Positions 53,723 through 64,000 of a stretch of DNA of 64,000 nt are shown one piece after another. The translations under genes and the position numbers were made by a program. Within the stretch, counting starts at the first letter, position 1. Each line of letters opens with the position of its first letter. The stretch comes from Anthostomella pinea (lineage: Eukaryota; Ascomycota; Sordariomycetes; Xylariales; Xylariaceae): contig CAUWAG010000006.1 in assembly GCA_963556695.1 (NCBI GenBank), forward strand, positions 3,162,001 to 3,226,000, given 5' to 3'. The notes beneath the pieces are model-generated. The model was not told the DNA's origin and searched no databases. It saw only the letters and a list, made by a program, of their open reading frames with translations.

Positions 53723-54369
53723 ATGGCGACAACAACAACAACATCGGGAAACACGTCCTCGTACAGCGACTGCGTGACCGCCCTCCGCACCTCGCTCTCC
53801 TTCCTCGAGTCGTCCGTCTCGACCCTCGGCAACGGCGTGTCCGACTTCCCCCGTCTAGTCAACGTGCTCAAGACCGTCCGCGTGCGTACCTTCTTACCTT
53901 ACACACCACCTATTACCTCGCTTCCTCCCTCCCTCCCTCAGAAACGCCCACCACTAACACGAACCCAAAAAAACAGCACTACGAACTAATCCCCCAGCCC
54001 ACCCTCGCCGCCGCCGAAGCCTCCCTCCGCGACGAGATCGGGCCGGCAACCGCGCTCCTGCTCGACCGCGCCGACGCGCACATCGACCGCGTCGAGCGGC
54101 GTATCGACTCGCTGAAAGCGCGGTCCGAACTGCAACAAGGGCGCCTACAACAAGACTCATCCATATCCACCTATTCAAAGGGAAAAGGAAACGCGAAGAA
54201 CATGAAAGAGAATGTGAAGCCTGGGCGGTCCCTAGAAGGCAGCGCCAAGCTCCGCGCCCGCGTCGTCCGCCAGCGCAGGGAGGCGCTGCAGTACAGCGTC
54301 GAGAGGCTGGAGCTCGAGGTGCTGCAGAAGGAGCGGGAGCTGCGGAAGAGGCTTGGGGAGGCGGCGTGA
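53723..54369 (+). CDS. SPC19: DASH complex subunit Spc19
   Basis: Exons 53723-53881 and 53977-54369 (95-nt intron, CACTAAC branch) give 183 aa. The N-terminal part SYSDCVTALRTSLSFLESSV followed by LGNGVSDFPRLVNVLKTVR and HYELIPQPTLAAAEASLRDE is the Spc19 signature. The second half is a long coiled coil, AHIDRVERRIDSLKARSEL and later ALQYSVERLELEVLQKEREL. Length is near the yeast protein (165 aa). DASH rings link kinetochores to microtubule plus ends during mitosis. The start follows a Thr/Asn-rich CA leader. The larger frame 53512-54369 runs through the intron in another frame and is a shadow. Confidence 0.92.
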
Positions 54370-55749
54370 ATGAATGCCGATCGATGATGGGCGTGGATGG
54401 ACATACATGTTGGAGGGGAGAAACGCTTGATAGATAGTGCGCTCGCTGCCATGCTTACCGCGTTCCCAAGGACGCTTTAGATGGATCGGTATGATGCCAC
54501 GGGCGGTGATGGGAACCGACTGAGTACGCACGCACTTGTTGCATATAGTATACTCGGGCAAGTCTGCGGCTACGGACGACAGCACACCGTTGCGTTTCAT
54601 GGGTCCTGCGTCTTGCTGAAGATCACCCGGTCAGACCGACTCATCCTAGAACCGAGCAAGCATGGCTGAAGACAGACAGACAGACAGGTTGCTTCGTGGA
54701 GTCAGAGAGCCGTATACACTGCAGCTACATCGTGTGGTCTAAGCGACGCGGGCACGGGGACGATATCGTGGGGTTGGCCAGCAAATATTACCTACTTGTG
54801 GCAGTGGCGCAAAGCGTCGTAGGAAGATAGATGGTCGAGGCTCCCAAACGCTTGTCGTCACTTACATGGCGATTCTGCTCCAGGCTTTTCAAAAGCCTGG
54901 CCCGCAAAAGACAATGAGTTTCGAGACACAATGAAAAATGCGGCGTCACATACCCCATCAGCAGAATAAGAGATTCATGATACCATCCGCATCCTACATA
55001 CCAGCCATGGTATAGACTCCCGCACGAAGCCATCTCACAACCCGGGAGCAGCGAATGGGACTCTTAATCATTCGCCATACTCCTCCATGGAAGACGGCCA
55101 ACGGTGACATCAAGAACGAAGCGACATTGTATACTTTTCAGAAAGTTTCTTTCCATTGAGTTACACCACAGTGTACATATGTATCTCCCGGAACCAGTGA
55201 ACCAGTGACGTGAAGTTCGTAAATCCCGTTCGTTTCAGACAGGCTCCTGTTGCCTGATTTTCGAGCGCCCGGCCTGCCCTAACCATTCCCCTATCAGTCG
55301 TTCATCTGCTCTGGCCTCTAAGCCCGAGGCAGAAAGAAGAGTTAAGTATTCCTTCAACTTTGCAGTTTCCGCGCGAGGGGGGCGCTTGGTAGTATATCAC
55401 ACCTATACATGTCGGACAGAGGTGCGTTCGTACAAGAAGGGAGAAGAGGTGAAAAAAGACAATAAGAATAAGTTCATTCGTCGTCGTCGAAGAATAGTAG
55501 GAAGTGTCATAGAAAAAAAGGGGCCAAAGACACCAAACACCCATGTGTTGGAAACCCGAATGTACTCCAACACATACCTATCCATGGTCTGTGTTTTGTG
55601 TGTCTGCGTTCTAGAAACCCAATCCAGATACAAGTGAACACCGTTCCCCATCGCTTCAATGCGACGATAATCCAGGAATCGCGTTCGGGGGTATGTCCCA
55701 AAGTCAAGCCGTCCGGAGTCGAGGGCGCCAAGCTAAAACACTCGTCCGC
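54370..55749. other. intergenic between convergent SPC19 and SHO1
   Basis: 1.4 kb holding two 3' UTRs; short frames only. A small (CAGA)n run lies at about 54672-54687. Confidence 0.5.
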
Positions 55750-56844
55750 TCATAATAGAATGAGGTAATTGCTGGGAGCAATACCTGTGTCGCCATTCTC
55801 TTTCCGCGCTTGCCACCATCTACCGCTCACGTCGCTGACTTCAAGAATCTCGTGTTTCGAGAAGGAGATCTCGTTTGCATCTTCGGGGTTGGCCTCGTAA
55901 CTATAGATGGCCTTCGCGCGGTACGGGTACTCGGTCGGAGCTGCAATCTCGGGATCATTTGGTTGCTGCGGTGCTTTGGCAACCGGAGCCTGGAAAGCTG
56001 GCGACGCATTTCGCGCTGTGTTGCCGTTCAGTCCACCAACGGGCGAAGGGTTCTCGAAGCCGTTGAGCTGAGCGGAGGTGTACATCTGGGGAGGCTGCAT
56101 GGATGTAGAGGTGTCGGGGCGGCCACCGTAGCCAGTGTTCATCGTCTGGTGGTTCATAGCAGATTCCTTTTGAAGCGCAAACGAGTCGATGTACGCTCTA
56201 GGTACAGCGGATGGTGCTGATCCGAAGTAAAAGATCCATACGATCTAGAAAGCAAGTAAAATCAGCACTGTATCGCAAATGACACTTGCCAGGGCCATCG
56301 GGTGCAGCACACCAGCCTACTACGGTGGCTATCGCAGAATTCGGAACTGGGGACTTACATCGACCATGGACAGTAATATGAATCCAGCTGCAGCGGCTTG
56401 ACGGGCACCTTCGGCGGAATATATCAACGAGTTGACAGAGGAGCTGTTAAGGACGAGGCCGGCACCTATGTAACCGACAAGTGCGATATGGTAGGTCTGA
56501 ATCGAGTCGGATGCGACGACGATGAATGTGCCAATGATCAGAAACAGCGTGTATATAATACTCCACCAGGCGAAGGTTGGGAAGGCCTTGTTGATATCGT
56601 TGGGATCCGAGTTCACCTGGCCAATGATACAGCCAATGAAGGAAATGACCCACGCGAGCTGTTGGAGACGGCTCAAGTCAGTATTACTTATCCTACGCAC
56701 GAACCTGGAGATAGGATAGCGTATAGAGAGAAAAGGGTCCAAGCATACCGCAGCGATAGACACCGTCGCGAGAGCGAAGGGGTCGCCAATGATGTTGCCC
56801 ATGCTGATGCCTTTGCGGCCGTAACCCGCTCTGGATTGTTCCAT
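55750..56844 (-). CDS. SHO1: osmosensor Sho1
   Basis: Exons 56844-56749, 56658-56359 and 56244-55750 give 296 aa. N-terminus [17 protein letters not shown] leads into four membrane helices: [50 protein letters not shown] and [21 protein letters not shown] cytoplasmic linker of about 110 residues (Gln/Asn/Pro-rich) carries the C-terminal SH3 domain, [20 protein letters not shown] to [22 protein letters not shown]. Sho1 signals high osmolarity into the HOG and filamentation MAP kinase pathways at the plasma membrane, its SH3 domain binding Pbs2. An in-frame ATG at 56886 would add 14 residues. The family usually has about 290-370 aa. Confidence 0.95.
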
Positions 56845-59800
56845 TTTCCGAAGCGAAGGGGAGTGAAGAGATCCGTAAGAGGGCATAAGGAAGAAAGACC
56901 CTCGACGAAACTACGTTCCGGCCGCGAGTCAAACTTGTCGAGGTCCGGGTCGATTCGCAGTGGCAACCTGAACAATGCGACAAAGTGCGGTCCGACGGCG
57001 AAAGGGACACGCCGGTTCGATGGATCTCCCGCTTCCGCAGTGTGGCTGTGTCCAATGAAGGTTGTATGGTTGGCGAGAGAAAGAAGGTCGGGGTCGGAGA
57101 GGTCGGATTGGCTGGACTGTCAGCTGCTAGCAAGTTAGGGTGCGGGCGGCAGTTGATGGGTGGTACTGCGAAACAAGAACAACGCTCGGTGGAATTCAAT
57201 ATCTGAAAGAGTGACTGGAGTTGGGCGCCGCGTTAGGTTGATGATGGTTGTATCGCAATGCAAATAACTGCCAGACCAAGCGTTCTAGCGGTACAGCGAC
57301 CGTGGGAGGATTGCTCGTCCTGTCGAGGTCGCGGAGCCTAGGCTGGTTGGGAGTATACCCTCGCGGATTCGGTTCTTGACTTCTCCAATGTGGAGCAAGG
57401 TACTCTCCCGCACAATGGTGGGACACAGCCAGGAGTGAGTAGGAATTCTCTCTGGGAATGATGCCGGGTTGTGAGTGTCGGATGGAGGTGGAGAAAGCCT
57501 ATAGAGATTGTGCGAAATGGCGGGCTGGCGATTCGCGGTGATGGAAAGCGTAAAGTTTGTCGGGTCGAATTGGCAATTGGCGTCGGTGCAATTGACACAC
57601 AACAACCGAAGAGGCGAGCGTGTATTATGAATTAGATTCGGGTCTCGAATGTTTCGATGAAGGTTCCTCCTCTCGTGGTCTTCCCGACTCTTGATGGATT
57701 GCTTCCCTTCTTCTCTTGCAGATGCTCCAGGTCGTGTCGCAGCACCTCCTTTTGTCGATTCCCTTCCGCGGTGCCTGACAGCGCAATGGATTATCAAACA
57801 GTGGCGGTCGAAATATACGTCGTGAGAAGCGAAGTTGGATTGTTCCGCGAATGCAAAGCCTGGCTGGGAATCGAAAGGAGGGGACGACTGACGGGATTCG
57901 TCTTCGCGATAGACGGATGTTGAGGCCAATGGAGAAAGGATAGGCAGAATGAGAATGGACTGGCTGGCAGAGAGTGTGAGAGCACTGACCAGTTTGGCAG
58001 TGGAGACTGGCAGACTGGAGACTGGAGAGGAGGGGGGGCACAGGAGTCGGGAGGGAGGCTAAAGCAATCAATGCTGGGGCTAGAGGCACGCTACAGATGC
58101 TACAGATGGGTGGGTGGAGACCTGGTCTCGTCTCGGGTGCAGGAGTGTGCTGTATCAGTCGGGTGCCAGCTGCCCGGAGTGCACTGTCGACTTCTAACGG
58201 TGCCAACCGAATTCCCGGGCCTCGATACCTTAGGTGCCGAACACCACGGGACATACCTACAGCCCAAGAAGAGAACGACACAACCCGTATCATCCGTCCA
58301 TCTCCAGATCAGTTTCTACATTCATGGAAGGTATCTGTGTCGTTCATCGCCCATGTTCAGAGGCGGTCTACGTAGGATTTTGAGTCTTGTTGGGCGTCCC
58401 TTGCTAGCCCTGTGCCTACGCCGCATGGTTCTTCTCTAAATATTCCTTCATCCTTGTCTTCTTCTTCAACGCCTGGAATTTATAAATTTGAATAAGCTGA
58501 CAAGCATGCACTGCCGCACATGAGAACTTCCATCCCATCCCGTTGGCCTTGACCGAACGGGTTATGAGGTCTTTATGCGTTACCAGTCACGTGAGATCGT
58601 CCTGCACAGCAGACACAGTTCACACCCGCATGGAATCCGGGGCGTTGGTTGACAAGACGGAAACTGACTGGTCATCGTGAGCTGGTCACTAGCACAGGTT
58701 ACGAACTACACTGATGAACCAAGGGCATTCATTGTGGTTCGCAAACTGTGTTGGTATCTTTCTTTGACATCAGCGCTAATAAATGCAGGAACACGGAGTC
58801 CAAGGTGGACATGTGGCAGCACCGGCGTGGGAGGACGAGATGGCTGGCGAGCGACGGATTATCTCCCATGGAGAACGATGGAGTGTGAGGTGGGCTGCGG
58901 CCGTTTGATGTGAGACTGGGATCCGATGGCCCTGCCAAGTGAAAAAGGGGGGACGCGTGTGTCGCAACTTTGGGCCCAATGGCTCGTTCTGATAGGCTGA
59001 GATCTCAAAGTCCGACGCGGGTAGGAGTGTCGATTCTCCTTCGCATCTTCACCGATTCTCGTACTCGTGTCTGTGCTCTCTTTAACAACGAAGAGGCGCT
59101 CTGCCACACATCCATCCAACTGTCACTCGGGCCTGGCCGATCCCGCCCGGGAGGCTATCACACATGCAAGACGCAGGAGACAGCCAAGTGCTAAATTCGT
59201 CGAGTTTCACAACTCTCTGGATTTTCGAGCTTGGGTTGCAACCACGTTGAATTGAAGCCCGTGTGCCAGTGCTCCTCGTGGCTTTGAAGCCACACAGGCC
59301 CGCGTGCAGCCAGGGCCTCGTCCAGTCTCGTCTTCGTCTGAACCTATCGTGCGCTGCAGCTGCCTGCACTGCAGGTGGCCCATCTCATCCCGGTGGCGCG
59401 TTTTCAATGCCAAGGAGGGTAAGATCATCGAGGGTGGGGAATACTTGTCAAACACTTCAACGGTCTGCTGTCGAACAGCAGTGAGATGGGACCAAGATCC
59501 AAAAGCTTACCAGGAATTTGAGCCTCGAGGTCTACTCTCTACAGCTTGGGTGAAGTCATCACCGTGGTCACTTCGACCCGACTTTCGCGGTTGAAAAACT
59601 TCACATACGACGCATGTTCAGCCACGACTACTCTAGGTACCCCCTTTTACTTGTTTCATCCATACCACACAGCCCTCTCGTCCGATACATGGGACTGTGC
59701 TATCACATCAGACGACGTATCGTCATTCGCCTCAGGCCCCACATGGCTGTACAAGATATTACCGAAGCGCATCCTTGCGAGTCAACAATTCATTAGGAGC

Positions 59801-60397
59801 CAAAGATGATGCTTTCGTGAGTTACGTAATTGGTAATTAGGAGCGGAGATGACGGTGAGCGCGTTCTTTTGTTTGGAATACGATTTAGCCATCAGGGGCG
59901 ATGACACGGCAAAGTTGCATATAACAAGGAGCTGGTCAGCCATATCAAGATGTTCATATTGCTTGTATGGAGCATAGGTCAGTAATGCCTCGTTACCCGG
60001 CGCTCGACCTGTAAACTCAGTCGAGTATTCTTTCTGCCTTCGACCTGTTCATATCTCTCCTTGTGAGGATGCTATACCTCAAATTCAGCTCCATGGGACA
60101 GTTGAGTATGACGATGTCTGCGTAACAACGTACACCCCAGCCGTCGAAGACATATGTGCTTAGCGGATCGTCCAGGCAAAAATAGCTGTTGCCGCCTTAG
60201 ATGGTGGTCTCGGAAGACGATTCGCGTGGGTTACGTAGTTCAGGCCGTATATTAGGCCTTATCCTCTGCATTCCCTGAGCCGGTCGGGTCATGTGCGCGC
60301 GCGCTGGACTTGGTCAAGCAGTAGTTACATTGTAACCTATTCTGCTCTATCGGGCTCGAGGCTGGGCTCCAGGTAGATCTACTGGCGTCGAGAAAGT
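56845..60397. other. long SHO1 5' region and gene-free stretch
   Basis: 3.5 kb without a supported gene. Two overlapping minus frames (57285-57929, 214 aa; 57625-58293, 222 aa) are Ser/Pro/Arg-rich and low in bias; they read like a long SHO1 leader or composition artefacts. 58.4-60.4 kb shows short frames only. Confidence 0.45.
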
Positions 60398-61067
60398 TCA
60401 GATCTCCTCCCTCGACTTCTCGATAGTCTTTATTGCCCGATCGACCATCTCGATGCGCCCCTCGACACGAGCCATGGAATCGGCGTAGCCCATCACGTCG
60501 TAGGCGTGCCATTGCCGCACGGCGATTTCGCTACGAGCCCGCAACTCGGAGATTTCGGCGGCCTGCGCTAATTGGATTGCTTCTATCCCTCTCATTCTCG
60601 GTGCTAACGCGGCTAGATTGGCCGACTGAGCCGGATCGGGTATGGGCGTGTCGGCAATGGATGTCAGGGACGACGCAATGGCTGGGTATGAAGTCGCAGC
60701 GGCAAGGACGGTCGCGCGGATGGCATCTTGGGAGAGGTCGAGTGGTGGTTGCGAGGACGGCGGTGGTTGGAACAACGATGGTTGTGACTTGTCTAAACAG
60801 CATCAGCGTGGGATCAAATAAAAGAAGGCGGCATATTTGAGGGGAAAGCGGCGACATACAGAGCCTGAGAAGCTCGCCGTAGACGCGAATATGTTGTAGG
60901 AGTTTGGAGAAGCGCAGTTCGAGCTCTTGCAAGCTGTCGACTGCCGTCGTCTTTGGTTGTGGTGTTGAGTGACCGTAAAGGAGATGCTCTATCCGTAGTA
61001 TTCGCCCCTCCAGCAGTGAGATAGTCGAGAGGGTGGTCTCGTCGAGGGTGGAATCCATCGTATCCAT
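60398..61067 (-). CDS. dynactin p24 subunit (RO-3/DCTN3-like)
   Basis: Exons 61067-60860 and 60792-60398 (67-nt intron, donor GTATGT, acceptor TTTAG) give 200 aa. The opening TLSTISLLEGRILRIEHLLYG followed by LQELELRFSKLLQHIRVYGE and the middle PAIASSLTSIADTPIPDPAQS are what I recall of the filamentous-fungal p24 dynactin subunit, RO-3 of Neurospora. The rest is coiled coil (AQAAEISELRARSEIAVRQW, ending RAIKTIEKSREEI). Size fits (about 190-210 aa). Within dynactin it is part of the shoulder that supports dynein-driven nuclear and vesicle movement. It is divergent from the amino-acid transporter. ATG at 61058 is an alternative. Confidence 0.8.
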
Positions 61068-61834
61068 CTTCTCTGTGTGTGCGTGGGCGTGGGCGTGGGC
61101 GCGCGTTTGCGTCGACGGCCTCCTCCCGAATGGAATGCTCCCTGGCTCTTACAGGTGTTTGTAGCAATGGCGATTTTGGTGCTGCAGACAACTGTACACC
61201 GTTGACATGTATGGTCAGTGGGCACGTAAATTTCGCATTCGCTCACCGGTGTGATGGCAGTCTACATTGAGGCAGGCTTTGATCCAACCTTCAGGAGAGC
61301 TTGAATGTTGGTGGCACCTGATAATATGATAAGGCTGAATGACGATCCGTTCCTGGGGGCGCTAGCTGAAGCTTGGGCTAATATTAGTAAGTAGCCCAAA
61401 ATAGCTTGATCTGCATGAAGTTGCCGCTTGCCGCCTGGCGCCTGCCTGCCCCGCCAAGCTTCCAATTTCAGGGTCAGCTGTCAATCTCCCTTTGTCGTAG
61501 TGTGTCTGACGACAGCTGTCAGGACCGAGTTGGAATGTCCTCATTCTTCTCTCACCACAACCGGCCACCAACTGCCAGCGACACCAGCCTCGTCCGACCT
61601 AGTTCCGCCGCTTTACCACGTTGCGCCCTCGGTCTTGATCGATCGATTACGTACCGGCGAGGCAACGCGCATTGCCAACAACCAACGAACGAAGCGCGTG
61701 TCTGCGAAGGCAGCGGCGGCGGCGGCGGCTACATCGGCCGTGCAGCAGTGCAACGCCTTGAGCTACGCTTCTAGTCCGACCGCCCATTGCTGGCGCAGAA
61801 AGAAGTTCTACCCAGGGCGGATGCTTCGCAGGCT
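61068..61834. promoter_or_regulatory. divergent promoter region, dynactin p24 / transporter
   Basis: 767 bases between two divergent starts. No gene seen; a GT-rich GCGTGGGCGTGGGCGTGGGC run sits at 61080-61100 on plus, next to the dynactin start. Confidence 0.45.
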
Positions 61835-63708
61835 ATGCTGAATTATTCGTCCGTTTCGAATGAGGGTAGTTCCTCAAACACAGGCGGTGGAACATCTGGC
61901 GATATGACGAGGTGCGTGGTCGCGTCCATATCGCGAACTGCAAGACTCGAGGCAACACCATGGAAGATCTGATTACTGACGGCATTACGCAGACACCGGC
62001 GAGTCCGAGGCCACCAGAAAGATGGAGGCGGCGGGGGACAGGCGTCCATGATCAGTAGTGTGATCAACCTACTCAACACAAGTATGTTGTGGATGCGAAC
62101 TGGCCCTACTTTCGCCATGGGCAGTACTGACTGAGAGACCGTGCAGTTGTCGGTGCGGGAACTCTAGCGATGCCTTCGGCCATGTCACACTTTGGAATGG
62201 TGATGGGAATAATTGTAATACTGTGGTCGGGTTTCACTTCCTCCTTCGGACTCTACCTTCAATCGCGATGCGCACGATACCTCGATCGCGGCTCCTCGTC
62301 TTTCTTCGCCCTATCGCAGATGACCTACCCCAATGCTGCGGTCATATTCGATGCCGCGATAGCAATCAAGTGCTTTGGCGTTGGCGTGTCATACATGATC
62401 ATTATCGGGGACTTGATGCCCGGTGCTATAGAAGGCTTTGACAGCAGGGCCGCAGAAGTACCCTTCCTGATGGACCGCAACTTCTGGATCACAGTCTTCA
62501 TGCTTGTCATCATTCCTCTGAGCTTCTTGCGACGCCTTGACTCGCTGAAGTATACCAGTATTGTGGCTCTCGTTGCCATCGGATATCTGATCGTCCTGGT
62601 CGTTTATCATTTTGCTTCCGATGTCCTTGCTCCGAGAGAGAAAATCCGACTCATCACCTGGGGCGGACCCGTGGAGGCTCTCGCCAGCCTCCCTGTGGTG
62701 ATATTCGCGTATACGTGCCACCAAAATATGTTTTCGATTCTGAACGAGCTCAAGGACAATACTGCCAAGAGGTATACCAATTCGTTAACCCTACAATGCA
62801 TCACTGGCTTGCTAATATTGTCTACAGTGTCATGGGGACCATTTCTTCTAGTATTGGCTCTGCGGCTGGCATCTATGTGCTAGTCGCTATCACAGGCTAC
62901 TTGACGTTTGGCAACGACGTGACGGGCAATATTGTGTCCATGTGTAAGTTGTCAATGTATACCCGCTGAACAGGAAGCACTGACACATTGTTCTCCAGAT
63001 ACTCCGTCAATTGCTTCAACTATCGCCAAAGCCGCCATCGTCATCCTCGTGACATTTTCTGTCCCTTTGCAGGTCCATCCATGCCGAGCCTCAGTCGACG
63101 CTGTGCTCAAATGGCGACCAAACGCTGCCGCCCGCCCGCAAGGTCGGACTCTCTCCCCTGGGGGCCGGCCTCTTCTGCCAACGGCGACGCGGTCAGACCA
63201 CGGCCCGGCTTCGCACATCTCAGACACACGCTTCGCTATCCTAACAACGATCATACTTGTATTAGCCTATATCGTTGCACTTACCGTTGTCTCGTTGGAG
63301 AGGGTGCTGGCATACGTCGGCTCCACCGGAAGCACGAGCATCAGCTTCATCCTCCCGGGCCTTTTCTATTACAAGATCTCTGATCCAGATTCGATCCATC
63401 ACCAACGCTTGGCCAAAGAGGATGACGATGCGTTATCGCTCACCGAGTCGGATGACGATGGTGACGCGGAAGGAGACGAGGGCCTCCTTGGGGCGAGCGT
63501 CTCAAGCGTCCGCAGCGCCGCCAGTGGTTCGAGCAACAGGACCAAAAGCCGAAAGTCGTTTTGGCGGTGGCGGACGAAGTGGAGGTGGGACATGGAGCAT
63601 CTGAGTCCTGTGCATCTGAGAAGGGCGGCTCTAGGTTTAGCCATCTATGGCATGTGTGTCATGGCGGTATGTCTAGCCATGAACCTGGTTGGGACGTACG
63701 CGCATTGA
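61835..63708 (+). CDS. vacuolar amino-acid transporter (AVT5/6-like, AAAP)
   Basis: Five exons (61835-61911, 61993-62081, 62147-62771, 62828-62943, 62999-63708) give 538 aa, all in phase. A Ser/Gly-rich N-terminus of about 40 residues leads to the AAAP opening SVINLLNTIVGAGTLAMPSA. Later blocks: VIFAYTCHQNMFSILNEL, SSIGSAAGIYVLVAITGYLTF and GNIVSMYTPSI. About 11 membrane helices. A hydrophilic Asp/Ser-rich loop (KEDDDALSLTESDDDGDAEG, near residue 430-500) interrupts the last helices. Yeast AVT6 exports acidic amino acids from the vacuole and AVT5 is its paralogue. The family tie is firm; the substrate is not. Confidence 0.9.
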
Positions 63709-64000
63709 GAGATTTCCTGGGCCTTCATACTGCCACCCGGGGTTAGATGAGCTGATGGTTTCATACCTCAAAGCGACTGACGAGGAGCATTTGAATATTC
63801 GGGGCCGGTGCATGGTTACGGTTGCTCATACTTTCGTCATGCATCTGGAGGCGTCTGGGGTGTGACTTCTTTTTCTTTGTCTTTTCTCGTCCGTATATAT
63901 TATTACATGGAAGACACTGGTTGTGGCCATGGTATGAAAGGTAGCGTTGAATTCATCATTGTTTCATCTGATTGCCTTCTTTGCCTCCCGGTATTAGTTC

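Noticed and set aside
53512..54369. 285-aa plus frame over SPC19
   Set aside because: Reads through the SPC19 intron; the 5' half is in the wrong frame for the Spc19 signature.
57285..58293. Two 214- and 222-aa minus frames upstream of SHO1
   Set aside because: Weak bias, no domain, mutually overlapping; more likely leader or chance.

Overview
The window is a piece of a filamentous ascomycete (Pezizomycotina) genome. The evidence is short spliceosomal introns of about 50-115 nt with GTNNGT-type donors, CTNAC-like branch sites and YAG acceptors, together with fungus-typical genes: DASH subunit Spc19, osmosensor Sho1, the dynactin p24/RO-3 type subunit, a siroheme methyltransferase with a Met8-like N-terminus, Zn2Cys6 and STAND/NLR proteins. 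The order or genus cannot be fixed from sequence alone. Gene models below were built by hand from reading frames, splice sites and remembered family signatures; no search was run.

Layout. 0-4 kb: a low-complexity ORF, a small membrane protein and a fragment of a thiazole synthase gene (THI4). 4-6.4 kb: a secreted rhamnogalacturonan acetylesterase and a frameshifted vanillyl-alcohol-oxidase-like pseudogene. 6.5-11.7 kb: a housekeeping block (SPOUT RNA methyltransferase and a membrane thioredoxin transcribed divergently, then mitoribosomal Rsm22). 11.9-14.3 kb: a berberine-bridge/GOOX-type FAD oxidase bracketed by two related 60-bp hairpin repeats. 15-20 kb: a hypothetical protein, a gene-poor stretch and a DHA2-type MFS transporter. 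20.2-22.7 kb: tRNA-Ala(AGC) and the MET1-type siroheme gene. 23.9-33.1 kb: a secreted Asp-box (sialidase-like) protein, a small secreted protein, a CmcJ/GA4-desaturase-like gene surrounded by broken copies of itself, and a secreted GH3 beta-glucosidase. 35.8-47.2 kb: a very short Zn2Cys6 protein, a decayed NB-ARC NLR, a GMC oxidoreductase with a GPI-like tail, and a decayed F-box/LRR gene. 47.3-53 kb: a CalB-like lipase, a hypothetical protein and an arylsulfotransferase-like pseudogene. 53.7-63.7 kb: a second housekeeping block (SPC19, SHO1, dynactin p24, vacuolar amino-acid transporter).

How it fits together. The two housekeeping blocks enclose an accessory interval of secreted hydrolases and oxidases (CE12 esterase, GH3, Asp-box protein, lipase, GMC, FAD oxidase) suited to plant-biomass or surface-polymer use. 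At least six gene relics (THI4, VAO, CmcJ-like fragment, NLR, F-box/LRR, arylsulfotransferase) and several tandem, dispersed and hairpin repeats lie in the same interval, pointing to rapid gene turnover. I do not see a biosynthetic cluster with a backbone enzyme. The most unusual signals are the hairpin pair flanking the FAD oxidase, the scattered copies around the CmcJ-like gene, and adjacent decayed NLR and F-box genes.
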